Shown: positions 17,338 through 26,791, counted from the stretch's first letter. The stretch: 64,000 nt of DNA from Limnohabitans sp. 63ED37-2 (GCF_001412535.1 NZ_CP011774.1:2165501-2229500); one strand, 5' to 3'. The notes: generated by a model from the letters alone, not told the origin. A program made the numbers and translations.

Positions 17338-18564
17338 GTCCGGCGTTATTGACTTGTGTCGCCATGGCCAAACAGCCAACCACAAAGGCAATGACAAACA
17401 CAGCATGACGGCCAACAAAGGCCACTCCCAGGCCACCAACACACTGTAAATACCCAACACCACCAAGACACTCAGGTTCTCGTTGAAACCTTGCACGGCA
17501 ATCGATCGGCCAGGGGGCATGATCTTGAGGCCACGGTGTTGCAGCAAAGCGTTCATGGGGACCAACAACATCCCCCCGGCCCAACCGGCGACCAGCAACA
17601 TGGGCACGGCCAGCCACAGGCTTTGCGTGAGGGCCAAAGCCGGCATCAAACAAGCCAGCACCACGGCCCACACCATCTGCTTGCGGGCACGAAAAATTCG
17701 GCTGCGCAATGCCGCCATGGCCGCCCCACCGATGACACCCAAAGCCACAAGGCCTTGCAAATATGCGCCGTGTTGGAGCGTCAAACCTGCTTGAGACTGC
17801 GCCCACACCAGCACCACAAACTGCAACGCAGCGCCCGCGCCCCAACTCAAGGTGGTGACCCGCAAGGAAACACCCCCCAAGGGATCACGCCACAACTTCA
17901 AATGGTTGTTCCAAAAGGCCGACCAACGCAGATCTGACCATGCCCAAGCTGGATGAGCAGGCGAGCGCAAGGCATACATGCCCAGGTTGAGGACAGCTGA
18001 GAGCACATACAACAAGCAGATCACGCCCAAACCCATGCCGATTTGGGTTGCTACCAGCCAACTGTTCAAGGGCAAACTCAATACAGCTGTAGCCCCCTCC
18101 CAACCGAAAGACCCTGCACCCATCAGCCAACCACCCAAGACAACACCCCACAAAACAGACAAGACAACCGACACTTCCAGGAAAGCATTGGCCTTGACCA
18201 AACCTGAAACCGGGACCGTTTCAGTGAGCAAGCCGTATTTCGCAGGGGCGTAAACCGAAGCTGCAAAGCCTGTCAGAGCAAAAGCCAGCATGGGGTGTGC
18301 CCCTGTCCAAAGCAAGACAACTGCCAATAACTTGAGCAGGTTCATGGCCAACATGACATGGCGCTTTTGAAACGCATCGGCCACAGGACCCACCAGGCTG
18401 GCCAGCACCACATAGGACACCGTGAAAGCCATTTTCAACACCGGTGCCCACCAAGCAGGATAGCCTTGCTCGTGCAAGAAAAAAATGCCCAGCAGCAAAA
18501 AGGCGTTGTCTGCCAGCCCACTGAAAAACTGGGCCAGTATCAAAAAGGCAAAGCCTTTAGGCAT
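17323..18564 (-). CDS. lplT: lysophospholipid transporter LplT-like (MFS)
   Basis: A 413-residue, 11-12-TM major facilitator. The segment FAASVYAPAKYGLL followed by LVKANAFLE is the recognisable signature of LplT, which flips lysophospholipids across the inner membrane for re-acylation. Its ATG lies inside the last codons of ugd (8 bp overlap), so both are translated from one mRNA and would share ugd's Pho box. There is no aas acyltransferase next to it. A role in recycling lipids released while phospholipids are replaced is plausible. Confidence 0.85.
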   Translation of the reverse strand: MPKGFAFLILAQFFSGLADNAFLLLGIFFLHEQGYPAWWAPVLKMAFTVSYVVLASLVGPVADAFQKRHVMLAMNLLKLLAVVLLWTGAHPMLAFALTGFAASVYAPAKYGLLTETVPVSGLVKANAFLEVSVVLSVLWGVVLGGWLMGAGSFGWEGATAVLSLPLNSWLVATQIGMGLGVICLLYVLSAVLNLGMYALRSPAHPAWAWSDLRWSAFWNNHLKLWRDPLGGVSLRVTTLSWGAGAALQFVVLVWAQSQAGLTLQHGAYLQGLVALGVIGGAAMAALRSRIFRARKQMVWAVVLACLMPALALTQSLWLAVPMLLVAGWAGGMLLVPMNALLQHRGLKIMPPGRSIAVQGFNENLSVLVVLGIYSVLVAWEWPLLAVMLCLSLPLWLAVWPWRHKSITPDSTLN

Positions 18565-19990
18565 TCATCCATTCAGACGCAGTTGCTGCACCAACCGGTG
18601 CCCCGAAATCCATCAACTGAGCCAAATCATTGCGCCGGCCCACACCTTGGTAAGCCATGCCCAATTCACTCAGAGCCTCAGGGTTGTAGAGGTTGCGACC
18701 ATCCAAAATGAAGGGCTTGCGCATCACCGCCTTCATGGCCTCGAAATCAGGGTTGTGGAAATTCTTCCACTCGGTCAACACCATCAAGGCATCAGCCCCC
18801 TCCAAGGCCTGCATGTCTGAAGCGGCCAATTCAAAACGCCCCAACAGATGCGCTTCTTGGCTCATGTCCAGATGCAAGGCTTCCAAAGCCTGAGGACCGG
18901 CCACAGGGTCAAAGGCACTGACGTGTGCACCACGCAACAACAATTGACGAATGACCACACGGCTGGGTGCCTCGCGCATGTCATCGGTATTGGGTTTAAA
19001 TGCCAGGCCCCAAACAGCGATTTTTCGGCCCGTCAGGTCCTGACCCATGTGCTGGGTCAAGCGGTCCACCAAAATCATTTTCTGGCGCTCATTGACCAGT
19101 TCTGTGGCACTGACCACTGCCATGCTGTGCCCATGGGCCTTGGCGGTGTTCACCAAGGCCTGCGTGTCCTTGGGGAAACAGCTTCCGCCATAACCACAAC
19201 CCGCATACAAAAAGCTGTGTCCAATTCGGCTGTCAGCGCCGATACCCCGGCGGATGTGGTCCACATCGGCCCCCAACACATCGGCCAAATTGGCCATTTC
19301 ATTCATGAACGAGATGCGTGCGGCCAACATGGCGTTAGCGGCGTATTTGGTCAACTCGGCACTGCGCACATCCATCCACACGGTTCGGGCATGGTGGCGG
19401 TTGAAGCTGGCGTACAAATCACCCATCATGCGGCGGCTGCGGGCATGGTGCGGCCCCTCATCCACGCCCACCACAATGCGGTCAGGTCGCATGAAATCGT
19501 CAATCGCCGCCCCTTCTTTGAGGAACTCCGGATTGGACACAACATCAAACAAATCTGGCGACATGCCCCGGTGCACCAACTCGTGCGAAATCGCCGCACG
19601 CACCTTGTCGGCCGTTCCCACCGGCACGGTGGATTTATTAACCACCAACTTGAAACCCTTCAGGTGCCGGCCAATGGTGGCCGCCACAGACAAAACGTGC
19701 CCCAAGTCGGCCGAACCATCTTCTGCGGGGGGCGTGCCCACAGCGATGAAGAGGATGTCACCGTGCTCTACGGCCTCACAAGCATCGGTGGTGAAACGAA
19801 TTCGCCCATCGGCACGGTTGCGATTGAGCAGTTCTTTGAGGCCAGGCTCGTAAATAGGCACTTCTCCTTCTTGCAAGGCGCGGATTTTTTCCTCGTCCTT
19901 GTCCAGGCACACCACCTTGAAACCCAGGTCCGACAAGCATGCGCCTGTGACCAAACCGACGTAACCCGAACCGATGACTGTGACACGCAT
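18557..19990 (-). CDS. ugd: UDP-glucose 6-dehydrogenase
   Basis: A 477-residue UDP-glucose/GDP-mannose dehydrogenase. It has the N-terminal NAD fold (GSGYVGLVTGACL), the catalytic Cys in GCGYGGSCFPKD and the C-terminal UDP-binding domain (WGLAFKPNTDDMREAPS). It oxidises UDP-glucose to UDP-glucuronate in the cytosol. The ATG at 19990 has a GGAGG ribosome-binding site. Four 11-bp-phased PhoB half-sites lie upstream, and lplT overlaps its 3' end. This supports a supply of UDP-glucuronate for a phosphate-free glycolipid rather than capsule; no capsule genes are nearby. Confidence 0.96.
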   Translation of the reverse strand: MRVTVIGSGYVGLVTGACLSDLGFKVVCLDKDEEKIRALQEGEVPIYEPGLKELLNRNRADGRIRFTTDACEAVEHGDILFIAVGTPPAEDGSADLGHVLSVAATIGRHLKGFKLVVNKSTVPVGTADKVRAAISHELVHRGMSPDLFDVVSNPEFLKEGAAIDDFMRPDRIVVGVDEGPHHARSRRMMGDLYASFNRHHARTVWMDVRSAELTKYAANAMLAARISFMNEMANLADVLGADVDHIRRGIGADSRIGHSFLYAGCGYGGSCFPKDTQALVNTAKAHGHSMAVVSATELVNERQKMILVDRLTQHMGQDLTGRKIAVWGLAFKPNTDDMREAPSRVVIRQLLLRGAHVSAFDPVAGPQALEALHLDMSQEAHLLGRFELAASDMQALEGADALMVLTEWKNFHNPDFEAMKAVMRKPFILDGRNLYNPEALSELGMAYQGVGRRNDLAQLMDFGAPVGAATASEWMNA

Positions 19991-20030
19991 GGCAAACCTC
20001 CAAGTTTGCTCAGCATGTTCCACTTCAAAC

Positions 20031-20070
20031 GTGAATCGAGCGTGTCATTTTCATGAAGAAATCACGACAA
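20031..20070 (-). promoter_or_regulatory. four-repeat PhoB box upstream of ugd-lplT
   Basis: On the minus strand TTGTCGT, TCTTCAT, ATGACAC and GATTCAC follow one another at exact 11 bp steps, ending about 40 bp before the ugd ATG. One of the clearest arrays in the window. Confidence 0.75.
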
Positions 20071-20089
20071 GATTTGCGGCCTGCGTCAG

Positions 20090-21424
20090 TCAAGCCGCTG
20101 GTGTTGATTCACCCACCACTCGGCTTTGTGGGAACACCAACCTGAAGGTGGAGCCCTGACCCACAACACTCTCGATACGCAATTCGCCGCCGTGGCGCTG
20201 CATGACGTGTTTCGTGATGGCCAAGCCCAAGCCCGTGCCACCGGTTTCTCTGGACCGGCTGCGGTCCACGCGGTAAAAGCGCTCGGCCAAACGCGGCAAG
20301 TGCTCAGCCGCAATGCCAGGGCCCGAGTCCTTGACGATGAACATCAGGCCCTCGGGGCTGCTCGACCAATGGATCTGGATGCGACCACCCAAAGGCGTGT
20401 ATCGAATGGCATTACTGACCAGGTTAGATACTGCGCTCAACAACTCCGAGCGAGTACCCATCACATACACATCGGGTACAGGCGCAAATTCCAACTGGTG
20501 CACAGGCCCCTGGCCTTTGTTGGCCATCCAGTCCGAAAACGCCTGCGCTTCGGTGGTCACTTGCAGCATCAAAGCCGCCAAAGAAACTTTTTCTTGCGTG
20601 CTGGGCAACTGGCTGCCTTCGAGTTGCGACAACATCAACAAATCGGCCACCAAGGACTGCATGCGGTCCGATTGCGCCGACATGAGGTGCAAGTATTGCT
20701 GAGTTTCCTCGGCACCCAAGGGAATGGACTGCAGGGTTTCCACAAAGCCACTGAGCACCGTCAAAGGCGTGCGGATTTCGTGCGAGACGTTGGCCACAAA
20801 ATCACGGCGCATGGCATCGGCCTGCGCAAGGGCTGTGATGTCTCGCGTCAACAGCAGCGAACGTCCTTCTCCATAGGCGTGCAACTGCACCGACAGTTTT
20901 TGGCGGTTCACCACCGAGCTGGCGCGGCCCTCAATGACCGCTTCCGATGTGTGTTCGTCCTGCGCGAAATAACGTGCAAACACCGGGTCGCGTACCAGAT
21001 GGACGACGTGCTGCAAACGATCCCTTTGAGCGTCCAAGCCCAAGTGGGCCGCAGCGGTGTCGTTGCACCATTCGATGCGGGCTTGCTCGTCCAGCAAGAT
21101 CACGCCATTGGGCGAAGCCTGAATCGCCTGCAAAAAATCCTGCAGCTGTTTTTGGTGCACAGCCGCCAGCTTTTCCTGCTGACGCAGCATGCGTTGCACA
21201 CGCACAGAAATTTCGCGCCATACACCGTGCCACGGTGGGTCTTGGCGCAAAACCGGCGCACTCAGCCAGCGCTCAAGCCGGTCCAGCTTCCACAGCAGTG
21301 TGGCGGCATAGATGAACACAGCGATGAGCGCACCCAGCACAGCCCCGAAGGGGCCGCCCAAAAACCAGCCAGGTGTTCCCGCCAAGCCCACCCAAAAGAG
21401 CATTTCGAGAAGCCAAAAAAACAT
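20090..21424 (-). CDS. phoR: phosphate regulon sensor histidine kinase PhoR
   Basis: A 444-residue kinase starting at the ATG at 21424 (MFFWLLEML), preceded by an AGGT ribosome-binding site. Two hydrophobic segments (about 3-45) anchor it. A PAS domain (about 95-200) precedes the H-box VSHEIRTPL with the phospho-acceptor His215. The ATP-binding domain shows NLVSNAIRYTP, DSGPGI and GGTGLGLAI. It phosphorylates PhoB when Pi is low, restrained by PhoU and Pst. It is the last gene of the pst-pho operon, 14 bp after phoB. Confidence 0.96.
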   Translation of the reverse strand: MFFWLLEMLFWVGLAGTPGWFLGGPFGAVLGALIAVFIYAATLLWKLDRLERWLSAPVLRQDPPWHGVWREISVRVQRMLRQQEKLAAVHQKQLQDFLQAIQASPNGVILLDEQARIEWCNDTAAAHLGLDAQRDRLQHVVHLVRDPVFARYFAQDEHTSEAVIEGRASSVVNRQKLSVQLHAYGEGRSLLLTRDITALAQADAMRRDFVANVSHEIRTPLTVLSGFVETLQSIPLGAEETQQYLHLMSAQSDRMQSLVADLLMLSQLEGSQLPSTQEKVSLAALMLQVTTEAQAFSDWMANKGQGPVHQLEFAPVPDVYVMGTRSELLSAVSNLVSNAIRYTPLGGRIQIHWSSSPEGLMFIVKDSGPGIAAEHLPRLAERFYRVDRSRSRETGGTGLGLAITKHVMQRHGGELRIESVVGQGSTFRLVFPQSRVVGESTPAA

Positions 21425-21437
21425 GCTTGACCTGACT

Positions 21438-22133
21438 TCAAACAGAGGGCGTGGGGGTGAAACGGTAGCCCGCGCCGCGCACGGTCTCAATCATATTGCC
21501 CGCCTCGCCCAGCGACTCGCGCAGGCGTTTGACGTGCACATCCACTGTGCGCTCTTCGATGTAGACGTGGTCGCCCCAAACCTTGTCGAGCAAGGCCCCC
21601 CGGCTGTGCACCCGCTCGGGGTGGCGCATCAGGTAGTGCAAGAGCTTGAACTCGGTGGGACCCACCTTCAGAGGCTTGTCGGCCAAATTGACACGGTGTG
21701 TGTCGGCATCGAGCTGCAACTCACCCATTTTGACCACACCCCCCGAAGCCTCGGGCACGCGGCGGCGCAGCACCGCACGGATGCGGGCCAGCAGCTCGCG
21801 TGGGGAGAAAGGTTTGACGATGTAATCGTCAGCCCCGGCATCCAGGCCAGCCACACGGTCCGCCTCGTCACCTCTCGCCGTCAGCATCAGAATGGGCACG
21901 GTCTTGGTGCGAGCCGTGGCACGCCACTTGCGGGCCAAGGCCAGACCACTCTCGCCCGGCAGCATCCAATCGAGCAAGATCACATCGGGCAGGATTTCGT
22001 CCAGCTCACGCTGGGCCGTTTCAGCATCGATGGCCCAGACCGGCTGAAAGCCGTTGTGCCGAAGGTTCACCGCAATCAGCTCGGCAATCGCCGGTTCATC
22101 CTCGACGATCAGGATGCGAGGAATGGTTCTCAT
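21438..22133 (-). CDS. phoB: phosphate regulon response regulator PhoB
   Basis: A 231-residue OmpR-type regulator. The receiver domain has the acidic pair (VEDE), phospho-acceptor Asp55 (VILLDWMLPG) and the conserved Lys (VKPFSPRELLARI). The C-terminal winged helix contains TVDVHVKRLRESL and the final GAGYRF. When phosphorylated it binds 11-bp-repeat Pho boxes and recruits RNA polymerase. Its ATG overlaps the phoU stop (ATGA). Confidence 0.97.
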   Translation of the reverse strand: MRTIPRILIVEDEPAIAELIAVNLRHNGFQPVWAIDAETAQRELDEILPDVILLDWMLPGESGLALARKWRATARTKTVPILMLTARGDEADRVAGLDAGADDYIVKPFSPRELLARIRAVLRRRVPEASGGVVKMGELQLDADTHRVNLADKPLKVGPTEFKLLHYLMRHPERVHSRGALLDKVWGDHVYIEERTVDVHVKRLRESLGEAGNMIETVRGAGYRFTPTPSV

Positions 22134-22828
22134 TGGACCGCTTTTTCAATCTCGGTCAAGGCGGTGTGGCGCACGTCGGCCCCTTTGACCACATAGATCA
22201 CAAACTCGGCGATGTTCTTGGCATGGTCACCAATGCGCTCGATGGCCTTGGCCACAAACAGCAAGTCCAGGCTGGCCGAGATCGTGCGGGGGTCTTCCAT
22301 CATGTAGGTGACCAGCTTGCGCACAAAGCCGTTGAACTCGGCGTCGATCAAGTCGTCCTCTTTCAAGATCACCAGCGCGGTGTTCACATCCAGGCGGGCA
22401 AAGGCATCGAGTGCTTTGCGCAGCAAGCCGGTGGCCAGATCGGCCGCGACCCGCAATTCGGACGATGGCAAATTGCGTGGACTGCCCTGCTCCAAGATCA
22501 GCTTGACCATGCGGGCAATCCGCTCGGCCTCATCACCAGCACGCTCCAAGTTGCCGGTGATTTTGGAGATGGCCATGAGCAAACGCAGATCGCGTGCGGT
22601 GGGCTGGCGGCGGGCGATGATCGAGGCCAATTCGGCATCGATTTCGACCTCCAAGGCGTTGACCTGTTTTTCGGTGGCCACCACTTGATCGGCCACTTCG
22701 GAGCTGAACTGGGCCAGCGCATACACGGCATGGCGGGTTTGTGATTCAACCAGGCCACCGAGCTCCAGAACGCGGGAAGAAACGCCGGTGAGTTCGGCAT
22801 CAAATTGACTTGAAATGTGCTTGTCCAT
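22130..22828 (-). CDS. phoU: phosphate signalling regulator PhoU
   Basis: A 232-residue all-helical protein made of two PhoU repeats. Conserved acidic stretches such as ERAGDEAERI and IERIGDHAKNIAE bind metal clusters. PhoU links Pst activity to PhoR, keeping the regulon off when Pi is plentiful. A GGAGG-like site precedes the ATG at 22828. The gene lies between pstB (13 bp) and phoB (overlap). Confidence 0.97.
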   Translation of the reverse strand: MDKHISSQFDAELTGVSSRVLELGGLVESQTRHAVYALAQFSSEVADQVVATEKQVNALEVEIDAELASIIARRQPTARDLRLLMAISKITGNLERAGDEAERIARMVKLILEQGSPRNLPSSELRVAADLATGLLRKALDAFARLDVNTALVILKEDDLIDAEFNGFVRKLVTYMMEDPRTISASLDLLFVAKAIERIGDHAKNIAEFVIYVVKGADVRHTALTEIEKAVQ

Positions 22829-22841
22829 GGAGGTCTCCTGA

Positions 22842-23615
22842 TCAGCCGAAACGGCCGGTGATGTAGTCTTCGGTTTCTTGTTTGGCGGGCTTCATGAAAA
22901 TCTGCTCGGTCTGACCAAATTCGACCAACTCGCCCAAGTACATGTAAGCCGTGAAGTCGGACACACGCGCAGCTTGCTGCATGTTGTGTGTCACGATGGC
23001 TACGGTGTATTCCTTTTTCAACTCACTCACCAACTCTTCGACTTTGGCGGTCGAGATGGGGTCCAAAGCCGAGGTGGGTTCGTCCAACAAAATGACTTTA
23101 GGCTTCACCGCCACCGTGCGGGCAATGCACAGGCGCTGCTGCTGACCACCCGAGAGCGACAAACCGCTTTGGCCCAGCTTGTCTTTGACTTCGTTCCAGA
23201 TGGCCGCTTTGGTGAGGGCAGACTCCACGCGCTCATCCATGTCCGAGCGGCTCAGGTTCTCGTACAAACGCACGCCAAAAGCAATGTTGTCGTAAATGGA
23301 CATGGGGAACGGCGTGGGCTTTTGGAACACCATGCCAATTTGCGCACGCAGCAAGTTCAGGTCTTGGCCTTTGTCCAGAATGTTCTGGCCATAAAAGTTG
23401 ATCTCGCCTTCGGCTCGCTGGCCGGGGTAGAGGCTGTACATGCGGTTGAGCGTGCGCAACAAGGTGGACTTGCCGCAACCGGACGGGCCAATAAAGGCCG
23501 TGACGCGGTGCTCGGCGATGTTCAGATTGACGTTTTTCAGGCCTTTGAATTTGCCGTAATAAAAGTCCAGATTGCGCACTTCGAGGGCGTTTTGAGTCGG
23601 TGTCTTGTCAGGCAT
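22842..23615 (-). CDS. pstB: phosphate ABC transporter ATP-binding protein PstB
   Basis: A 257-residue ABC ATPase. Walker A is GPSGCGKSTLLRTLNRM, the signature LSGGQQQRLCIA and Walker B VILLDEPTSALD. The length and RTLNRM after the P-loop are PstB-specific. It powers high-affinity Pi import through PstCA. AGGA precedes the ATG. Confidence 0.98.
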   Translation of the reverse strand: MPDKTPTQNALEVRNLDFYYGKFKGLKNVNLNIAEHRVTAFIGPSGCGKSTLLRTLNRMYSLYPGQRAEGEINFYGQNILDKGQDLNLLRAQIGMVFQKPTPFPMSIYDNIAFGVRLYENLSRSDMDERVESALTKAAIWNEVKDKLGQSGLSLSGGQQQRLCIARTVAVKPKVILLDEPTSALDPISTAKVEELVSELKKEYTVAIVTHNMQQAARVSDFTAYMYLGELVEFGQTEQIFMKPAKQETEDYITGRFG

Positions 23616-23669
23616 GTTGATTCCTGTGTGTACAAAAAGAGAAGGTCGTGGAATTCGAAACCATCAGCC

Positions 23670-24530
23670 TCAGGCCGACTGTTTGTCTCTGAAAAACACA
23701 CGGGCCAAGATATTCAAAACCAGTACCGTCATGGTGATCAAGAGTGCCCCACCCCAAGCCAGACGAATCCAGTTGTCATAAGGACTCATGGCAAATTGGA
23801 AAATCACGACCGGCAAATTGGCCATGGGCTTGCTCATGTCATCGTTGTAGAACTGGTTACTCAATGCGGTGAACAACAAAGGCGCTGTCTCACCGCTGAT
23901 ACGGGCGATGGCCAACAAAACACCGGTGATCACACCGCTTTTAGCTGCGCGAAGCGTGACCGACAGCGATACTTTCCAACGCGGCGCTCCTAGCGCAAAA
24001 GCCGCCTCGCGCAAGCTGCCGGGCACCAGGCGAAGCATGTTTTCCGTGGTCCGCATGACCACAGGCACAGCAATCAGCGCCAGCGCCAAGCTGCCTGCGT
24101 AGCCAGAGAAGCCACCCAAGGTTGCCACGGCGATGGCGTACACAAACAAACCGATCACGATCGATGGTGCCGACAACATGATGTCGGTCACAAAACGGGT
24201 CAGCTCAGCGGTTTTGCTTTGGTCACCGTATTCGGTGAGGTAAATACCCGCCAAGATGCCCACTGGCGTCGCCACCAACACCGACAAGCCCACCATCATC
24301 AAACTGCCCACAATGGCATTGCGCAAGCCCCCGCCATCGGTGCCTGGCGCAGGCGTGTCCTTGGTCAAGATGTTCCAGTCCAAGGCAGCAAAACCGTTGG
24401 TAAACAAAACAACCAAAATCCACATCAGCACGGTCAAACCCAATCCCATGGCGAGCATGGAGGTGACCATGCCCCAAGCATTGGCCATGCGACGACGACG
24501 GTAAAGCGCTTGATTCATGTTCATCGACAT
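23670..24530 (-). CDS. pstA: phosphate ABC transporter permease PstA
   Basis: A 286-residue inner-membrane permease with six TM helices. The EAA loop reads REAAFALGAPRWKVSLSVTLRAA. An N-terminal poly-Arg stretch (RRRR) precedes TM1. It pairs with PstC to form the Pi channel. The gap to the pstC stop is one base, so the genes are tightly coupled. Confidence 0.97.
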   Translation of the reverse strand: MSMNMNQALYRRRRMANAWGMVTSMLAMGLGLTVLMWILVVLFTNGFAALDWNILTKDTPAPGTDGGGLRNAIVGSLMMVGLSVLVATPVGILAGIYLTEYGDQSKTAELTRFVTDIMLSAPSIVIGLFVYAIAVATLGGFSGYAGSLALALIAVPVVMRTTENMLRLVPGSLREAAFALGAPRWKVSLSVTLRAAKSGVITGVLLAIARISGETAPLLFTALSNQFYNDDMSKPMANLPVVIFQFAMSPYDNWIRLAWGGALLITMTVLVLNILARVFFRDKQSA

Positions 24531-24531
24531 G

Positions 24532-25521
24532 TCAGAACCCCTTGGCTTTTTCAGCCCGATTGATCATGATTTTGGCCAGGGCCAGCACCACAAATGTGAT
24601 CACAAACAGCAGGAAGCCGAGCGCAAACAAAGAAGACATGTGGAAATCTGCAGCCTCGCCAAATTCATTGGCCAAGGTCGAGGCAATCGAAGTGCCTGGA
24701 GAGAACAGCGAAGTGGGCATGCGGTTGGCATTACCAATCACAAAGGTCACCGCCATGGTCTCGCCCAAGGCGCGACCGAGGCCGAGCATGATGCCGCCAA
24801 TGACCCCTTTTTGGGTGTAAGGCAACACGATCTTGCGAACCACTTCCCAGGTGGTGCAGCCCAAACCATAGGCCGATTCGCGCAGGATGGGCGGCGTGAT
24901 TTCGAACACATCACGCATCACAGCAGCCACAAAAGGCAACACCATAAAAGCCAGCACAATGCCAGCGGCCAAGATGCCCATGCCGTTCGGGGCACCACCA
25001 AACAAAAACCCGATCAAAGGCATACCACTCAAGACCTCGCGCAGCGGCACCTGAACGTAATCGGCAAACAAGGGCGCAAACACAAACAGGCCAAACATGC
25101 CGTAAATGATGGACGGCACCGCGGCCAACAACTCAATGGCCGTGCCCAATGGACGGCGCAACCAAACAGGGCAAGTCTCGGTCAGGAACACGGCAATGCC
25201 AAAGGCCAAAGGAACCGCCACCAACATGGCAATGCCAGCGCTGGCAATGGTGCCCACAATGGCGATGGCCGCACCAAACTCTTCGTTGATGATGTCCCAT
25301 TCCACGTACCAAATGAAACGCGCACCGAACTTGGCAAAGGTGGGCCAGGCGTTGATGAACAAGGACACGATGATCCCAGCCAAGGCCACCAGAACCAACA
25401 AAGAGAACAACTGCGTCAGGCGGTGAAACAACACGTCTTGCAGCCGCTGGCGCTTGACAACAGCCAGCATTTGGCTGTTTTTGTCCACGCTGGAGAGGGG
25501 TGATTGCATGTCTTGACCCAT
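24532..25521 (-). CDS. pstC: phosphate ABC transporter permease PstC
   Basis: About 329 residues with six TM helices, the family stretch AAVPSIIYGMFGLFVF and the EAA loop ESAYGLGCTTWEVVRKIVLP. The start is placed at the ATG at 25521; another ATG at 25509 is possible, and neither has a strong ribosome-binding site. A stem-loop separates it from pstS. Confidence 0.97.
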   Translation of the reverse strand: MGQDMQSPLSSVDKNSQMLAVVKRQRLQDVLFHRLTQLFSLLVLVALAGIIVSLFINAWPTFAKFGARFIWYVEWDIINEEFGAAIAIVGTIASAGIAMLVAVPLAFGIAVFLTETCPVWLRRPLGTAIELLAAVPSIIYGMFGLFVFAPLFADYVQVPLREVLSGMPLIGFLFGGAPNGMGILAAGIVLAFMVLPFVAAVMRDVFEITPPILRESAYGLGCTTWEVVRKIVLPYTQKGVIGGIMLGLGRALGETMAVTFVIGNANRMPTSLFSPGTSIASTLANEFGEAADFHMSSLFALGFLLFVITFVVLALAKIMINRAEKAKGF

Positions 25522-25550
25522 CAAACAAAGAGCAAGGATTTAAACAATAA

Positions 25551-25582
25551 ATCCGTCGGTCACCGAATGACAACCGACGGAT
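25551..25582 (-). terminator. pstS-pstC intergenic stem-loop (attenuator or mRNA-stabilising)
   Basis: Arms ATCCGTCGGT and ACCGACGGAT with a 12-base loop, then TTATTGTTTA on the minus strand. The position after pstS fits partial termination or protection of the pstS message, which would give more binding protein than permease. Confidence 0.65.
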
Positions 25583-25600
25583 GGCAGACCTGAGTCTGGA

Positions 25601-26620
25601 TTACTTTTGGATTTGCGACCAGACTTTGGCGCGGATCTCGTTGGTCAGGCTGTCAGGCAAGGCCACATAGTCCAAGTCGGCGGCCATTTTCTTGCCGTTC
25701 TTGAAGGACCAGTCGAAGAACTTCAGGGCTTCGGCAGAAGCGGCTTTGTCGGCAGGGTTTTTGTACATCAAGATGAAAGAAGCCGTGCTGATGGGCCAGC
25801 TGTTGTCGCCTTTGGCATTGACCATCGACACGCCCATGCCTGGCACGCTGAACCAGTCTGCACCGGCTGCGGCGGCAGCAAAAGTCAAGTCATCGGGGCT
25901 GACGTATTTGCCATTGGCGTTTTGAACTTGCATGAAATTCATGTTGTTCTTTTTGACGTAGGCGTATTCCACGTAACCGATCGAGCCTTTGACACGGTTC
26001 ACGTTGGCTGCAACACCTTCGTTGCCCTTGCCGCCCACCGATGTTGGCGCTGGCCACTTGACGGCAGCGCCCTTGCCCACGGTGTCAGCCCACTCTTTGC
26101 TGATAGCAGTCAGGTAGTCGGTCCAGTTGAACGTGGTGCCGGAACCGTCAGCGCGGTGCACCACGGTGATGATTTCGTTGGGCAGGTTTTTACCGGGGTT
26201 CAAAGCAGCAAACTTGGGGTCGTTCCACTTGCTGATCTTGCCCATGAACATTTCGGCCAACACGGGGCCTGTCACGCGCAACTCCCCAGGCTTGAAGCCG
26301 TCCAAGTTGATCACAGGCACAGTGCCGCCGATGATGGCCGGGAACTGGACCATGCCATCTTTGTCCAAGTCAGCACCGGAAACTGGGGCGTCAGTGGCAC
26401 CGAAAGTCACGGTTTTGGCGCGGATTTGGCGAATGCCACCGGAGGAACCGATGGATTGGTAGTTCATGCCGGTGCCTGTGGCGGCTTTGTAGGCTTCAGC
26501 CCACTTGGCATACACAGGAAATGGGAAAGTGGCGCCAGCGCCAGTGATGTCAGCGGCAAAGCTGACGGCTGCAACAGCACTCAAGCCAATAGCAGCTACA
26601 AAAGATTTCAATTTCATCAT
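25601..26620 (-). CDS. pstS: phosphate-binding periplasmic protein PstS
   Basis: A 339-residue binding protein with a cleavable signal peptide (MMKLKSFVAAIG to AVSFAAD). Pi-binding loops appear as GAGATFPFPVY, SSGGIRQI and the HRADGSGTTFN motif. The ATG at 26620 has an AGGAG ribosome-binding site. First gene of pstSCAB-phoUBR, with a Pho box about 70 bp upstream. Confidence 0.98.
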   Translation of the reverse strand: MMKLKSFVAAIGLSAVAAVSFAADITGAGATFPFPVYAKWAEAYKAATGTGMNYQSIGSSGGIRQIRAKTVTFGATDAPVSGADLDKDGMVQFPAIIGGTVPVINLDGFKPGELRVTGPVLAEMFMGKISKWNDPKFAALNPGKNLPNEIITVVHRADGSGTTFNWTDYLTAISKEWADTVGKGAAVKWPAPTSVGGKGNEGVAANVNRVKGSIGYVEYAYVKKNNMNFMQVQNANGKYVSPDDLTFAAAAAGADWFSVPGMGVSMVNAKGDNSWPISTASFILMYKNPADKAASAEALKFFDWSFKNGKKMAADLDYVALPDSLTNEIRAKVWSQIQK

Positions 26621-26690
26621 GTCAACTCCTGATTCAGGGGTGGGGTCAAGTCCGCCCAAGTCATCTTGCCTTGGGAACTGATACGAATTT

Positions 26691-26719
26691 AACGGTTAAT
26701 TGTGACAGTCTTGTGTCAA
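26691..26719 (-). promoter_or_regulatory. PhoB box upstream of the pst-pho operon
   Basis: On the minus strand TTGACAC, CTGTCAC and a degenerate AACCGTT follow at 11 bp steps. CTGTCAC is a perfect consensus half-site. Autoregulation by PhoB is expected for this operon. Confidence 0.8.
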
Positions 26720-26791
26720 AAATCCAATTTAAAAAAGGCTGTTTTTTGATCCAGCGAAAGGTTATTGGCCTTTTGAGGATTCACGGTTACC

